DNA from: Psychrobium sp. MM17-31
GTDB lineage: Bacteria > Pseudomonadota > Gammaproteobacteria > Enterobacterales > Psychrobiaceae
Length of the DNA: 64,000 nucleotides
NCBI RefSeq assembly: GCF_022347785.1
Contig: NZ_JAKRGA010000002.1
Location: forward strand, 62,001-126,000
Direction of reading: 5' to 3'
Below the pieces are notes generated by a model. That model did no database searches, was not told the origin of the DNA, and worked only from the letters and a program-made list of their open reading frames with translations. This document shows positions 8,596 through 17,329 of this stretch, piece after piece. Position 1 is the stretch's first letter. Each line of letters starts with the position of its first letter. The translations under genes were made by a program, and so were the position numbers.

Positions 8596-10311
8596 TTGCG
8601 CAGCGGTATACTTATCATTTCTTTATTATTTGCAGCTTCCGCATTTGCCGCCACAGCAAAGGATGAACCGCGCGCCAAAACTCTTTCAACCGTAAAGCAG
8701 CAATGCCAATGGCACTTAAAAGTTCCAGTGCCAGACAGTGAATTTCAGACACCACCCATCGAGATCCCAAAATTTCTCGACGGCAAAAAGATAGGCGACA
8801 TTCAATACACCCGCTACAACGTATTCAGTGATGATGATTCTGTCTCTCTAAACTGGCTCTATCAATGGCTTAATGGCATTCATACCGTCACCAAAGAAAA
8901 AGTAATTGAGCAGGAATTGTCATTTAAACGCGGCGAATCTTTCAGTGAAGTCAAAGTACGAGAATCTGAGCGCTTATTGCGCAATCAAAAATTCCTCTAC
9001 GATGCCCGTATCGAGCCAGTTTCATTATGTAATGACACCGTCGACTTGCGCATTGCCACCCGAGATACTTGGTCAATTACGCCTGCCTTTAACGTCTCTC
9101 ACAATGGCGATGAAACTAAAACGCGCGCATCTATTACAGAATCAAACTTTCTTGGCACAGGAAAACTGATATCGATTGCCCGTTCAAAAGACGATCAACG
9201 CAGTGAATTCGCGTTTATTTATCGCGATCCCAATGTTGGTGGTACACACATTCAAAATGAGTTAGAGATTAGCGATAACAGCGATGGTCACCGTCATTTT
9301 ATCGCCATTAACAAGCCTTTTTACTCCTTCGCCAGTGTCGATAGCTATGGCGTAAGCTATCTCAACGAAAAACGCGAAGATCCGCTTTATTTGAACAAAG
9401 ATAAACTCACTGACATTGGTCACGAACTCAAGCACTATTCGGCCTATTGGGGGCACTCAAATGGTTATCACAAAGACAAAACAACGCGCTGGCGTTACGG
9501 CGTTAGTTTTGTCGAAGACACTTTTTGGAAAACCGAAAACACCACGCAATTAAAGCCGCTTAACTCGCGTAAAAGTATCTACCCGTGGATTGAATTTAAT
9601 CTGTTGCAAGATCACTACACCACCCTAACCAACTTTCATTCAATCAAGCGCACCGAAGACATCAACCTTGGCCGCAACTTCTCCGCTAGCCTTGGTTATA
9701 GCCCATCATCGTGGAGCGATGACGAGTCGCGTTACATCTTTCATGTGCGTTCTGAAAATGCCTTTAAATTTGATAAAGAGCTAATTGCAGTATCAGGCAG
9801 TGTAAGCGGTCACTACCTCAAAGACAGCAGTACAACGAAAAACCTCAGTGCCAACTTTAACGGCGAGTATTATCACTTTTCCACCTCAGATCGCGTATTC
9901 TTTGCTGGCGTTAACTACAATTTACTGAAAAATCCATATATTGAAAATCAACTATTTCTCGGTGGCGATACCGGTATGCGTGGGTATCCAGTGCGCTTTC
10001 AAACTGGCGATAGAAACGCCGTGTTGAAACTAGAACAGCGCTACTACACCGATCAGTACTGGTGGAAACTGATCCGCGTCGCCGGAGCCGTATTTACCGA
10101 CATTGGCCGTAGTTGGGGCAAACAAAGTCCATTAGCCAATGCGACTTCGCAAAAAACACCATGGCTGGCAAATATTGGTGCAGGCCTACGGTTAACACCA
10201 AGTCGCGCCGATGCTAATCACGTTATTCACATTGATTTGGCCGTCCCCCTCACCGAGCGAGAACACGCCGATAGCGTGCGTTTTATGGTCAGTGTTAAAA
10301 ACTCGTTTTAA
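8596..10311 (+). CDS. Omp85/BamA-family outer-membrane protein
   Basis: Outer-membrane barrel of about 571 residues with a signal peptide, a single POTRA-like region (about residues 85-160, VTKEKVIEQELSFKRGESF to RDTWSI) and a 16-strand-type barrel that includes the GD-GMRGYP element found in the L6 loop region of Omp85 proteins, ending in SVKNSF. It is shorter than BamA or TamA, like the 'BamA/TamA family' proteins with one POTRA. I chose the TTG at 8596 because AAGGAG lies 9 bp upstream and the signal peptide then begins MRSG-ILIISLL. An in-frame ATG at 8563 would add 11 residues and has no good site. The function, translocation or surface display, is not known. Confidence 0.8.
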   Translation: MRSGILIISLLFAASAFAATAKDEPRAKTLSTVKQQCQWHLKVPVPDSEFQTPPIEIPKFLDGKKIGDIQYTRYNVFSDDDSVSLNWLYQWLNGIHTVTKEKVIEQELSFKRGESFSEVKVRESERLLRNQKFLYDARIEPVSLCNDTVDLRIATRDTWSITPAFNVSHNGDETKTRASITESNFLGTGKLISIARSKDDQRSEFAFIYRDPNVGGTHIQNELEISDNSDGHRHFIAINKPFYSFASVDSYGVSYLNEKREDPLYLNKDKLTDIGHELKHYSAYWGHSNGYHKDKTTRWRYGVSFVEDTFWKTENTTQLKPLNSRKSIYPWIEFNLLQDHYTTLTNFHSIKRTEDINLGRNFSASLGYSPSSWSDDESRYIFHVRSENAFKFDKELIAVSGSVSGHYLKDSSTTKNLSANFNGEYYHFSTSDRVFFAGVNYNLLKNPYIENQLFLGGDTGMRGYPVRFQTGDRNAVLKLEQRYYTDQYWWKLIRVAGAVFTDIGRSWGKQSPLANATSQKTPWLANIGAGLRLTPSRADANHVIHIDLAVPLTEREHADSVRFMVSVKNSF

Positions 10312-10374
10312 CGTTGATTTAGGATAGGTTTAGAAGGTAGAGAATTTGTCTGATAAACTAGTGCCAATATTCGC

Positions 10375-11157
10375 ATGACTCAGGCCAGCGCTTTGCCACA
10401 ACGCACTATAGAACAACATCACATCGACATTTACCTCGTCGAGCCACAAAGCTTATCCAGTGATGTGCTTTTCCAGTATAAGCAAATAATCAGCCGTGAA
10501 GAAAGTGACAAGGCGCAAAAAAAGTATAGCGATGATGGCAAGCGCGACGCGCTAATTACCCGTGGTCTTGTGCGCAGTGTATTATCACAATACGCAGATA
10601 TTGAAGCGACCGACTGGCAGTTTGACAAAGGCTGGAACGGTAAGCCTTTCATTCAAGAGGTTAATAGCCAACCAACTGAGCTTGAATTTAACCTCTCCCA
10701 TGCCCACCAGCTGATTGCCTTAGCAGTCACTAAAAATACACCTGTCGGCATTGATGTCGAATACACCAAACGCAAAAGCGACACCAAAAAACTCGCGCCA
10801 CGTTATTTTAGTGCCGCCGAAACAGCAGCGTTACAGTCACTGCCAGATGATGAGCAACAACGTGGATTTTACGATTATTGGACACTCAAAGAGTCATACA
10901 TCAAAGCCTGTGGCGATGGCTTAGCCGCCCCACTGCATCAATTTAGTTTTGACGTAAGTGATAAAGAGAATATAGTTTTAAGCTTCGATGAAGCCCGAGA
11001 TGACAATAGCGACCATTGGCAGAGCAAGCTTTACACAGTGAGTGACGATCACAAAATGGCATTGACGGTTAACACCTCACCGCAAATGCCGCTTAGCGTG
11101 CGACTATTCAAACTCAATGAAAACGGTAAAGCAATCGAGTGTCAGCTACCTTTTTAA
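10375..11157 (+). CDS. 4'-phosphopantetheinyl transferase, Sfp type
   Basis: Cytoplasmic enzyme of 260 residues that moves 4'-phosphopantetheine from CoA to a serine of acyl, peptidyl or aryl carrier proteins. The two family signatures are present: GIDVEY with Mg-binding Asp127 and Glu129, and WTLKESYIKACGDGL with Glu173 and Lys177. FNLSHAH before the first motif is also typical. The Sfp size and the N-terminal half favour a broad carrier-protein role rather than AcpS. No polyketide or peptide synthetase gene is in the window, so its carrier is elsewhere; polyunsaturated-fatty-acid synthase is one option in marine Alteromonadales. Confidence 0.92.
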   Translation: MTQASALPQRTIEQHHIDIYLVEPQSLSSDVLFQYKQIISREESDKAQKKYSDDGKRDALITRGLVRSVLSQYADIEATDWQFDKGWNGKPFIQEVNSQPTELEFNLSHAHQLIALAVTKNTPVGIDVEYTKRKSDTKKLAPRYFSAAETAALQSLPDDEQQRGFYDYWTLKESYIKACGDGLAAPLHQFSFDVSDKENIVLSFDEARDDNSDHWQSKLYTVSDDHKMALTVNTSPQMPLSVRLFKLNENGKAIECQLPF

Positions 11158-11171
11158 GGGTGATTGCTGAG

Positions 11172-11645
11172 TTACAGTAAATGGCGTTTTTCAATCGGCG
11201 TGTATTCATCAGCAGCTTCAATCAGCGCACCAGCTGTGAGATCTAACACGCCAAACACCTGACTAGAAACTTGGTGAGTATCGCGCAGCTCATCAAGCAA
11301 AATGGCAAAATCACCATCGCCCGATAACAAAATCACTTCATCGACATCAGGCGCGTGTTTAAGCACATCAATGGTAATTCCAACGTCCCAATCGCCCTTT
11401 GCACTGCCATCACGGCGCTGAATAAAGGGTTTTAATTTAACGTTAAACCCAATATGACGCAGCGCACTTTGAAACTTCTGTTGTGATACATCGTCTTTAT
11501 CAATTGCATAGGCATAAGCGGCGACAATCTCATATTCTTGTGCAATACCAAACCAAAACTGACGATAATTAAACGGCCTACCGTAAGTATCTCTAGTGGT
11601 GTAATAAATATTTTGGACATCAACGAAGATAGCGACTTTTTTCAA
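11172..11645 (-). CDS. NYN domain protein (LabA/DUF88 family)
   Basis: Single NYN (PIN-like) domain of 157 residues. Conserved acidic positions are Asp9 and Asn12 in FVDVQNIYY, Asp85/Asp87 in KGDWDVGITID, and Asp110/Asp112 in SGDGDF, which would bind a metal as in PIN-type ribonucleases. Members are thought to cut or bind RNA; no target is known here. It ends 15 bp from the phosphopantetheinyl transferase stop (convergent) and is divergent from dbpA. Confidence 0.88.
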   Translation of the reverse strand: MKKVAIFVDVQNIYYTTRDTYGRPFNYRQFWFGIAQEYEIVAAYAYAIDKDDVSQQKFQSALRHIGFNVKLKPFIQRRDGSAKGDWDVGITIDVLKHAPDVDEVILLSGDGDFAILLDELRDTHQVSSQVFGVLDLTAGALIEAADEYTPIEKRHLL

Positions 11646-11840
11646 ATTATTTCCTTTACGTGCGCTTTAGTGCGCGACACGAATAATTCCAATAGGCACA
11701 TCATACAGTGCTCAACAACAATTTAGAGCCAATAATTAAATATTTTACCTCGTTTGCTGCACACAACTGAGCGCCAAACTAATAACCATCAATTAAATCC
11801 TATATACTAGCGCCCAATTCAATCATTCAAGGCCATCACT

Positions 11841-13226
11841 GTGCAATCAACTAGCTTTTCTCAATTGCCTCTCAACGCATCGCTGCTAGAGAACTTAAAA
11901 ACCTTGTCATATAACGAGATGACGCCAATTCAAGCACAAAGTCTGCCGCCGATTTTGGAAGGCAAAGACGTGATTGCTCAAGGTAAAACAGGTTCTGGTA
12001 AAACTGCCGCCTTTGGTCTTGGATTGCTTAACAACCTTGATGTAAAAAAGTTTCGCGTACAATCGCTAATCTTATGTCCTACTCGCGAACTCGCCGACCA
12101 AGTTGCTAAAGAAATCCGTAAACTGGCGCGCGCGATTCACAACATCAAAGTACTAACGCTATGTGGCGGCACACCGATGGGGCCGCAAATTGGTTCACTT
12201 GAGCACGGCGCACACATCCTCGTTGGCACACCGGGACGTATCGAAGATCACCTGCGCAAAGGTCGTATCGACTTAAAGCATCTCAACACGCTAGTACTAG
12301 ATGAAGCAGATCGTATGCTAGAAATGGGCTTTGTTGATGCCCTTGATTTAATTTTCTCGCTTTGCCCACCAAAGCGTCAAAACTTATTGTTTTCAGCGAC
12401 TTTCCCTGACGGCGTAAAACCAATCGCTAAAAAGCTAATGAACGACCCAGTATCGATTGAAGTGGCCTCAACCCACGATGACAACTCAATCAATCAAGCG
12501 TTTTTCCTTGTCGACGACAACCGTCATCGTGCACACGCCGTACGTTTATTACTGCAAGACACGCAAAGTGAATCTACGGTTATCTTCTGTGCTACCAAGC
12601 GCGATGTACAAGATGTCGCTAGTAATCTAAAAGATTACGGCTTTAGCGTCCTCGCTCTACACGGCGATCTAGAGCAGCGCGATCGCGACCAAACCCTAAT
12701 TCGCTTTGCCAATAAAAGCGCCTCAATCTTGGTTGCCACCGACGTTGCTGCACGCGGTTTAGACATCGACAGTCTCGATACGGTAATCAACTATCACGTG
12801 TCGCCAGATCCAGAAGTACACGTTCACCGCATCGGTCGCAGTGGCCGTGCAGGCGCTAAAGGCCGCGCGTATTCGCTGTTTAGCGAGAAGGAATACAACA
12901 AAATAGCCCGTATCGAAGAATTCACTAACATCACCGTCGAGCCAAGCGATTTGCCAAACAACAGCGTATTAGATAAGCCACTGCTAAAACCGGCCATGGC
13001 AACGCTGCAAATCGATGGTGGTAAAAAGCAAAAAGTCCGCGCAGGCGATATCCTAGGCGCACTAACAGGCAAAGGCGGCATCGCGGGTAAAGACGTAGGA
13101 AAAATCAACCTAGCCGACAACTGGGCCTACGTCGCCGTAGCCGCCAGCAAAGCCCAAATCGCATTGCGCAAGATTAGTGAAGGTAAACTTAAGGGACGCA
13201 GTTTCAGAGTCCGTAAGATTAAATAA
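11841..13226 (+). CDS. dbpA: ATP-dependent RNA helicase DbpA
   Basis: DEAD-box helicase of 461 residues that remodels 23S rRNA during 50S assembly. Visible motifs are the Q-region (PIQAQSLPPIL), Walker A AQGKTGSGKT (46-55), PTRELA, TPGR, DEAD (154-157), SAT (185-187), ARGLDI and HRIGRSGR. The tail from about residue 385 (RAGDILGALTGKGGI, FRVRKI) is the DbpA RNA-binding domain that recognises hairpin 92 of 23S rRNA, which separates DbpA from other DEAD-box proteins. The start is GTG. A strong terminator follows. Confidence 0.96.
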   Translation: MQSTSFSQLPLNASLLENLKTLSYNEMTPIQAQSLPPILEGKDVIAQGKTGSGKTAAFGLGLLNNLDVKKFRVQSLILCPTRELADQVAKEIRKLARAIHNIKVLTLCGGTPMGPQIGSLEHGAHILVGTPGRIEDHLRKGRIDLKHLNTLVLDEADRMLEMGFVDALDLIFSLCPPKRQNLLFSATFPDGVKPIAKKLMNDPVSIEVASTHDDNSINQAFFLVDDNRHRAHAVRLLLQDTQSESTVIFCATKRDVQDVASNLKDYGFSVLALHGDLEQRDRDQTLIRFANKSASILVATDVAARGLDIDSLDTVINYHVSPDPEVHVHRIGRSGRAGAKGRAYSLFSEKEYNKIARIEEFTNITVEPSDLPNNSVLDKPLLKPAMATLQIDGGKKQKVRAGDILGALTGKGGIAGKDVGKINLADNWAYVAVAASKAQIALRKISEGKLKGRSFRVRKIK

Positions 13227-13256
13227 CGATACGTTTGATATATCCAAACAATTTAG

Positions 13257-13287
13257 AAAAACGAGCACATTGATGCTCGTTTTTTTA
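13257..13287 (+). terminator. Rho-independent terminator of dbpA
   Basis: ACGAGCA (13261-13267), a 6-base loop and TGCTCGT (13274-13280) are followed by seven T residues and preceded by AAAA, 31 bp after the dbpA stop. Confidence 0.88.
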
Positions 13288-13407
13288 TTTGTCAAATTCA
13301 TAAGCCTTTGACATTGAATTATTTAATAGTTAGCTTTGAAGTCGCTTGTTTGTATTGAAAGCTTACTCGTATTAAATACACCATCGTATTGTATAAGGAA
13401 ATTGCAT

Positions 13408-13791
13408 GTGAAACTTTTCTATCTATTTTTCGTCTTTATCTCATTTAATACTGAAGCACTTACTTGCGTTGTGACTGATGAAATGCAGAGTGAAGATAAT
13501 CGTAAATATGGAGATAAACTATCCATAGAAACAAGACTCAAAGAATCAAATTACATTGTTGAGATTAAGCTTCCGCAGAAAATAGACAATGGCAAGATTA
13601 AAAACATCGCATTATTCGCTGACAGTGTAAAAGAGCCGACATTTTTTGCTCCATTAGAAACTTTTGAAGAAGATGGAAATATTCTGACATGGTATAGCAT
13701 TGACTCTGGCTTCATCAGAAAGCATTTTATAGTGGTTTCATTCGGCGATGATTGCGGTTCAAGTATAATCAAAGAAGTTATTTACGCATAA
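13408..13791 (+). CDS. Hypothetical exported protein
   Basis: Protein of 127 residues with a clear signal peptide (KLFYLFFVFISFNTEA) and two cysteines in the mature part (TCVVTD and DDCGSS) that could form a disulfide. I do not recognise a family. The GTG at 13408 is chosen because TAAGGAA lies 9 bp upstream and the signal peptide begins there; a longer in-frame start at 13336 would put 24 odd residues in front. It opens a low-GC run of orphan genes after dbpA. Confidence 0.6.
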   Translation: MKLFYLFFVFISFNTEALTCVVTDEMQSEDNRKYGDKLSIETRLKESNYIVEIKLPQKIDNGKIKNIALFADSVKEPTFFAPLETFEEDGNILTWYSIDSGFIRKHFIVVSFGDDCGSSIIKEVIYA

Positions 13792-13885
13792 AATGGCACT
13801 GCCGTTGAATTGACCCTAGAGGCTTTAGGCAAAGCGCGATCCATTTTTCATTATTGCTCAATAACCATATCTATGTTGATAAACC

Positions 13886-14263
13886 ATGGACCAACTAACA
13901 TCGAACGACATTCATTTTTTAGTAGCACTACTTGCAAGTGAAGAATCTGCAGTCCACGAATTAAAAACGGAGTTTGCCGCTCGGGGAGTTGAACAAGAAA
14001 ACGTTCAATCTATTTTAAGGGGCTTAATCCTTGATGGAACCATCGGTGTTACAAAACTACAAGGGGAAATTTTTCACGACTATAAGAAAGACGAATCTCT
14101 CAATTTAATCGAAGATTGGAATTCCTTTATTCAAACAAAGCTACAAATATTTCTTACCGACGAAGGTTATCAACGTTGGGACGTCGATGACTGGGGTATA
14201 ACAACTGAAAGAGCCAGATATCTGATGCTTTCAAATCAAGGACAAGTGATCCGCGTATTATAA
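13886..14263 (+). CDS. Hypothetical cytoplasmic protein
   Basis: Acidic protein of 125 residues, no signal peptide or membrane helix. The first 60 residues (NDIHFLVALLASEESAVHELKTEF) look helical, with the pattern of a winged-helix-like domain, followed by GTIGVTKL as a possible wing. The remainder has WDVDDWGITTERARYL. I do not know the family, and the DNA-binding idea is only a pattern impression. It stands alone between exported-protein genes. Confidence 0.5.
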   Translation: MDQLTSNDIHFLVALLASEESAVHELKTEFAARGVEQENVQSILRGLILDGTIGVTKLQGEIFHDYKKDESLNLIEDWNSFIQTKLQIFLTDEGYQRWDVDDWGITTERARYLMLSNQGQVIRVL

Positions 14264-14317
14264 AATGTAACAGCGAAAAACTATTTCTTCGCTAAGAACC
14301 GAATCAGAGTGCGATCA

Positions 14318-15043
14318 ATGAAAAATGTTCTAGTTATATCAATTTTACTCGCTATATGCGTGCCTCTATCCTTCAAGGGATACGCACTCTATTCACTTCA
14401 TAAGAATATAAAAAACAGTGGGATAGTGATTTCAACGCTAAAACTTAGAGAGTTTGAATTACCTGTTTACGAAACCGAATTACCTTCAAAGCCAATGACG
14501 GTTTTCGCGCTTAATTTCAGTATTTCAACAGAGTTTAGTATTCACGACAACCAAGACTTTATTACACCGAATAGAGTACTGCTCACAAACGCTAATCAGG
14601 TAAAAAATAAATCTCTGCTTATTACTCGTAATACTACACAGCGCAGTTACTCTGAATATCTCAAAAAAAATGTATCAGCAGATAAACTATTAAATCTGTT
14701 TGGGCAGGGTAATTTAAATTCTGACTACGCTCTGCGTAAACATCTCTATTCGATAAACCTTAACGAGCTATCACTCATGTCCGATCTTGAAACATATAAA
14801 TTGGCAAATATAGCCATACTCACTCGAACAATGGACACATCCCGTTCTAAACACCTATTTTCATATCACCTTCCCAATATTAATCTCAATATTTTTCAAT
14901 TTGGATCACCTCACGACGATCAAGAAGTATACGTAGAACTTCATAATCAAAATCATTTATACACTTTGAAATTTAGAGGCTTCAAACAATCCGATATTGA
15001 TTTATTACTAACATCATTAAAACTCAACTATTCTAAGCACTAG
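14318..15043 (+). CDS. Hypothetical membrane-anchored protein
   Basis: Protein of 241 residues with one N-terminal hydrophobic segment (about 3-22) that may be a signal anchor, then a polar domain rich in N, L and T with no recognised motif. The ATG at 14318 is preferred over the GTG at 14309 because it places the charged start MKN directly before the hydrophobic segment. Base composition is AT-rich compared with flanking housekeeping genes. The function is unknown. Confidence 0.5.
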   Translation: MKNVLVISILLAICVPLSFKGYALYSLHKNIKNSGIVISTLKLREFELPVYETELPSKPMTVFALNFSISTEFSIHDNQDFITPNRVLLTNANQVKNKSLLITRNTTQRSYSEYLKKNVSADKLLNLFGQGNLNSDYALRKHLYSINLNELSLMSDLETYKLANIAILTRTMDTSRSKHLFSYHLPNINLNIFQFGSPHDDQEVYVELHNQNHLYTLKFRGFKQSDIDLLLTSLKLNYSKH

Positions 15044-15137
15044 TCTTTTCAAGGGTTGCTATATTTTACTACGCAAACAGGATTAGAAAATAAACAGTAG
15101 TAAGCCAGCATAAAAAGACCTAAAATAAGAACTTAAT

Positions 15138-15147
15138 TTAGCGCTAA
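15138..15147 (+). promoter_or_regulatory. Palindrome upstream of toxin-antitoxin pair
   Basis: TTAGCGCTAA is a perfect 10-bp palindrome ending 12 bp before the antitoxin ATG. Antitoxins of this family usually repress their own promoter through short palindromes, so this is a likely autoregulatory operator. Confidence 0.45.
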
Positions 15148-15159
15148 TTTGGTGGCATT

Positions 15160-15411
15160 ATGAGACAGGTTTTAGCTGACTGTTCAGCAAGTATTTCAGA
15201 ATTAAAGAAAAACCCAACTGCACTTTTAAATGAGGCAGATGGTTCTGCTATTGCTATTTTGAATCACAATAAGCCCGCAGCGTATTTAGTACCAGCTGAA
15301 ACTTATGAATTCCTAATGGAAATGATTGATGATTACGAGCTTTCTAAGCTTGTTGAAAACCGCAGAGATGATTTATCAGACGCTGTGGAAGTTAACATCG
15401 ATGACCTATAA
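15160..15411 (+). CDS. Antitoxin, Phd/YefM (StbD-like) family
   Basis: Antitoxin of 83 residues. MRQVLADCSASISELKKNP and AIAILNHNKPAAYLVPAETYE form the dimeric DNA-binding N-terminal fold of the Phd/YefM/StbD group; the acidic tail (RRDDLSDAVEVNIDDL) would wrap the toxin. It overlaps the toxin gene by 11 bp, the usual coupling. Its role is to neutralise the RelE/StbE-like toxin and repress the operon. Confidence 0.9.
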   Translation: MRQVLADCSASISELKKNPTALLNEADGSAIAILNHNKPAAYLVPAETYEFLMEMIDDYELSKLVENRRDDLSDAVEVNIDDL

Positions 15412-15688
15412 GTTAAAATTTGTTCCCGCTGCCCAAAAAGAGTGGAGTAAGTTAGCAACTCCCATAAAGCACCAATTTAAGAAGAAATTAAAAGAACGTC
15501 TCGAGAATCCTCACGTGCCCGCATCTAAATTACGTGGCTATGATTCGGTATATAAAATAAAACTACGCACCGCAGGTTATCGTTTAGCTTATGAAGTTAT
15601 TGATGATGAAATTGTTGTCTATGTGCTTGCGATCGGCAAAAGAGATAAAGACGCAATTTACAAAAAGCTAGCAGCACGATTTGATTAG
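15401..15688 (+). CDS. Toxin, RelE/StbE family
   Basis: Toxin of 95 residues with the RelE/ParE fold: YKLKFVPAAQKEWSKL, then KLRGYDSVYKIKLRTAGYRLAYEV and VLAIGKRDKDAIYK. The sequence is closest to the StbE/RelE branch, whose members cut mRNA in the ribosomal A site. The basic residues of the RTAGYR and GKRDK stretches are candidates for the active site. The ATG at 15401 lies inside the end of the antitoxin gene; a longer frame upstream of it is the antitoxin region read out of frame. Confidence 0.9.
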   Translation: MTYKLKFVPAAQKEWSKLATPIKHQFKKKLKERLENPHVPASKLRGYDSVYKIKLRTAGYRLAYEVIDDEIVVYVLAIGKRDKDAIYKKLAARFD

Positions 15689-15777
15689 CTATTTTTCGGG
15701 AGACGACTAAGTCAACTTGCAAAAATTGCTATCACTGCTTAATTTTCACTCAAAAATCATTAAAGGCTCGTAATAAA

Positions 15778-16038
15778 ATGGACAACTTAGAACTTAGTTT
15801 TTTTCTCCGATTAAAAGGTCTAATTTGTTCTTTTTTATTTTCTGTACCAATCGCTTATGCTTTATATTTTTTGCTGACAAACATTCAAGAAATTAGGAGC
15901 GACGCCATTCCCTTTGCACTGGCGTGTATAATTATTTTACTTTTTTCTTTGTACTCGATTTTCAAACCACTTAGTTTTGTTATAGCCACCAAAAATCTAT
16001 TTAGAATACTAGTAATTCTTAAACGATTACGTTGTTAG
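15778..16038 (+). CDS. Small hypothetical membrane protein
   Basis: Protein of 86 residues with two predicted helices (about 13-33 and 43-63) and a basic C-terminus (RILVILKRLRC). No family is recognised. It has a weak AAGG site 11 bp before the ATG and no close partner. It could be a spurious frame in an AT-rich region, though the two clean helices argue for a gene. Confidence 0.45.
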   Translation: MDNLELSFFLRLKGLICSFLFSVPIAYALYFLLTNIQEIRSDAIPFALACIIILLFSLYSIFKPLSFVIATKNLFRILVILKRLRC

Positions 16039-16197
16039 CTGATAAACCACTACATCCAAGTTTTGGTCGATAATTGGATAATCGACGGTAGACATATCCG
16101 AATAGAATTAAAGACTTCATTATTTTAGAAAACGTCGGGCATAATATGGTTTGCGGTTATCTCAAATTTAAACAATAAAATTCACAGGTATCTCTAG

Positions 16198-16704
16198 TTG
16201 AACATCACCATAAGAAAAGAACATCCAAACGACATTCAAGCGATTCATGACGTAACTGTTTCTGCGTTCCTAAACGCGCCACACACAGGCCATACTGAGC
16301 AGTTTATTGTAAAAGCGCTACGTGAAGCTCGTGTTCTTTCAATCTCGCTTGTGGCAGAAGTCGAGAGCCAAATTGTTGGCCACATTGCCCTCTCCCCAGT
16401 GACGATTTCTGACGGTTCAATGGATTGGTATGGACTAGGCCCGATATCCGTTATCCCTGAATATCAAGGAAAAGGCGTCGGTTCAGTATTAATGAAAGAA
16501 GCTATTGCAGCATTAAAAGCCCTTAATGCCAATGGTTGTGTATTGCTGGGCGATCACAACTATTACAAGCGCTTTGGCTTTGCCCCTAAAGATGGATTAA
16601 TTTTACCAGAGGTGCCAGCAGAGTATTTCCAAGCATTGGTACTGCAAGGCGAATTACCGAAAGGAAATGTTGCTTATCACGATGCGTTTTTAGCAACAGC
16701 GTAG
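16198..16704 (+). CDS. GNAT family N-acetyltransferase
   Basis: Acetyl-CoA-dependent acyltransferase of 168 residues. The acetyl-CoA pyrophosphate loop is IPEYQGKGVGSVLMKEAI (Q-x-x-G-x-G), and LGDHNYYKRFGFAP is the usual C-terminal block of the YhbS-like group. The start is TTG with AGG 7 bp upstream. YhbS-like enzymes have poorly known substrates. It sits in the accessory region after the toxin-antitoxin genes. Confidence 0.85.
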   Translation: MNITIRKEHPNDIQAIHDVTVSAFLNAPHTGHTEQFIVKALREARVLSISLVAEVESQIVGHIALSPVTISDGSMDWYGLGPISVIPEYQGKGVGSVLMKEAIAALKALNANGCVLLGDHNYYKRFGFAPKDGLILPEVPAEYFQALVLQGELPKGNVAYHDAFLATA

Positions 16705-16717
16705 AATCAGTCAATCT

Positions 16718-17245
16718 CTAATTTACATTGACTTGAAAATCCCTAAACGAAAACTCGTTTAGGGAAGTACACCACCCCACCAAAAGATAATGACAAGTAA
16801 CTTTCGATTGATAAGCGTCGACTGAGCGTTGCAGAGAGTCAAATACTTCTTCTATTTCAGTTGGTGTTTTGACTTGAAACACCATGATCTTATATTCAGA
16901 GTCAGCCTGTAATAGCTTATTGAAATCATAGCGAAAGTGATAATCCGAGACTTCAATTTCCATAGTAAGGACAACACGCTTTAAGTTATTTTCGTCATCA
17001 AATTCACGCCATACAAAATCATAAAGCCATTCACCAGCATTAGTTAAGTGAGACGGTCTTGCTTTAAATCCTCGCGCATCGCCTTCAATGGCAAATCGCG
17101 TTTTGATATCCTTATTCTTTTGCGGGCTTGCCCAAATCTCGTGTCGCCATTTCGATTCATCCCCTTTAGCTTGCGCTTTTTGTTTCTTGGTGTCTATTGC
17201 CTGCTGGCGGATTTCTAAAAACCATTGTTTAAACGTTTCAATCAT
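16718..17245 (-). CDS. Hypothetical protein
   Basis: Protein of 175 residues, no signal or membrane segment, with a basic N-terminal helix (KKQKAQAKGDESKWRHE) and a mixed C-terminal domain (VVLTMEIEVSDYHFRYDFNKLLQADS). I do not recognise the family. Its last codons contain a perfect 10-bp hairpin (16741-16764), so the coding end doubles as an RNA structure. It is convergent with the GNAT gene and divergent from the solute-binding protein gene. Confidence 0.6.
   Translation of the reverse strand: MIETFKQWFLEIRQQAIDTKKQKAQAKGDESKWRHEIWASPQKNKDIKTRFAIEGDARGFKARPSHLTNAGEWLYDFVWREFDDENNLKRVVLTMEIEVSDYHFRYDFNKLLQADSEYKIMVFQVKTPTEIEEVFDSLQRSVDAYQSKVTCHYLLVGWCTSLNEFSFRDFQVNVN
16741..16764 (-). repeat. 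Perfect hairpin inside a coding 3' end
   Basis: CCCTAAACGA and TCGTTTAGGG (10-bp stem, 4-base loop) lie 23 bp before the stop of the hypothetical gene. On the minus strand it is followed by ATTTTC, a weak T run, so it may stabilise the transcript end or help termination. Confidence 0.45.
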
Positions 17246-17329
17246 CGATTATTATTGGCTCTTGTTTAAGTTATTCGAATAATAATACTATCTAAGAAAA
17301 TATAAACTATTGAAAAAGTGTAATACTTC

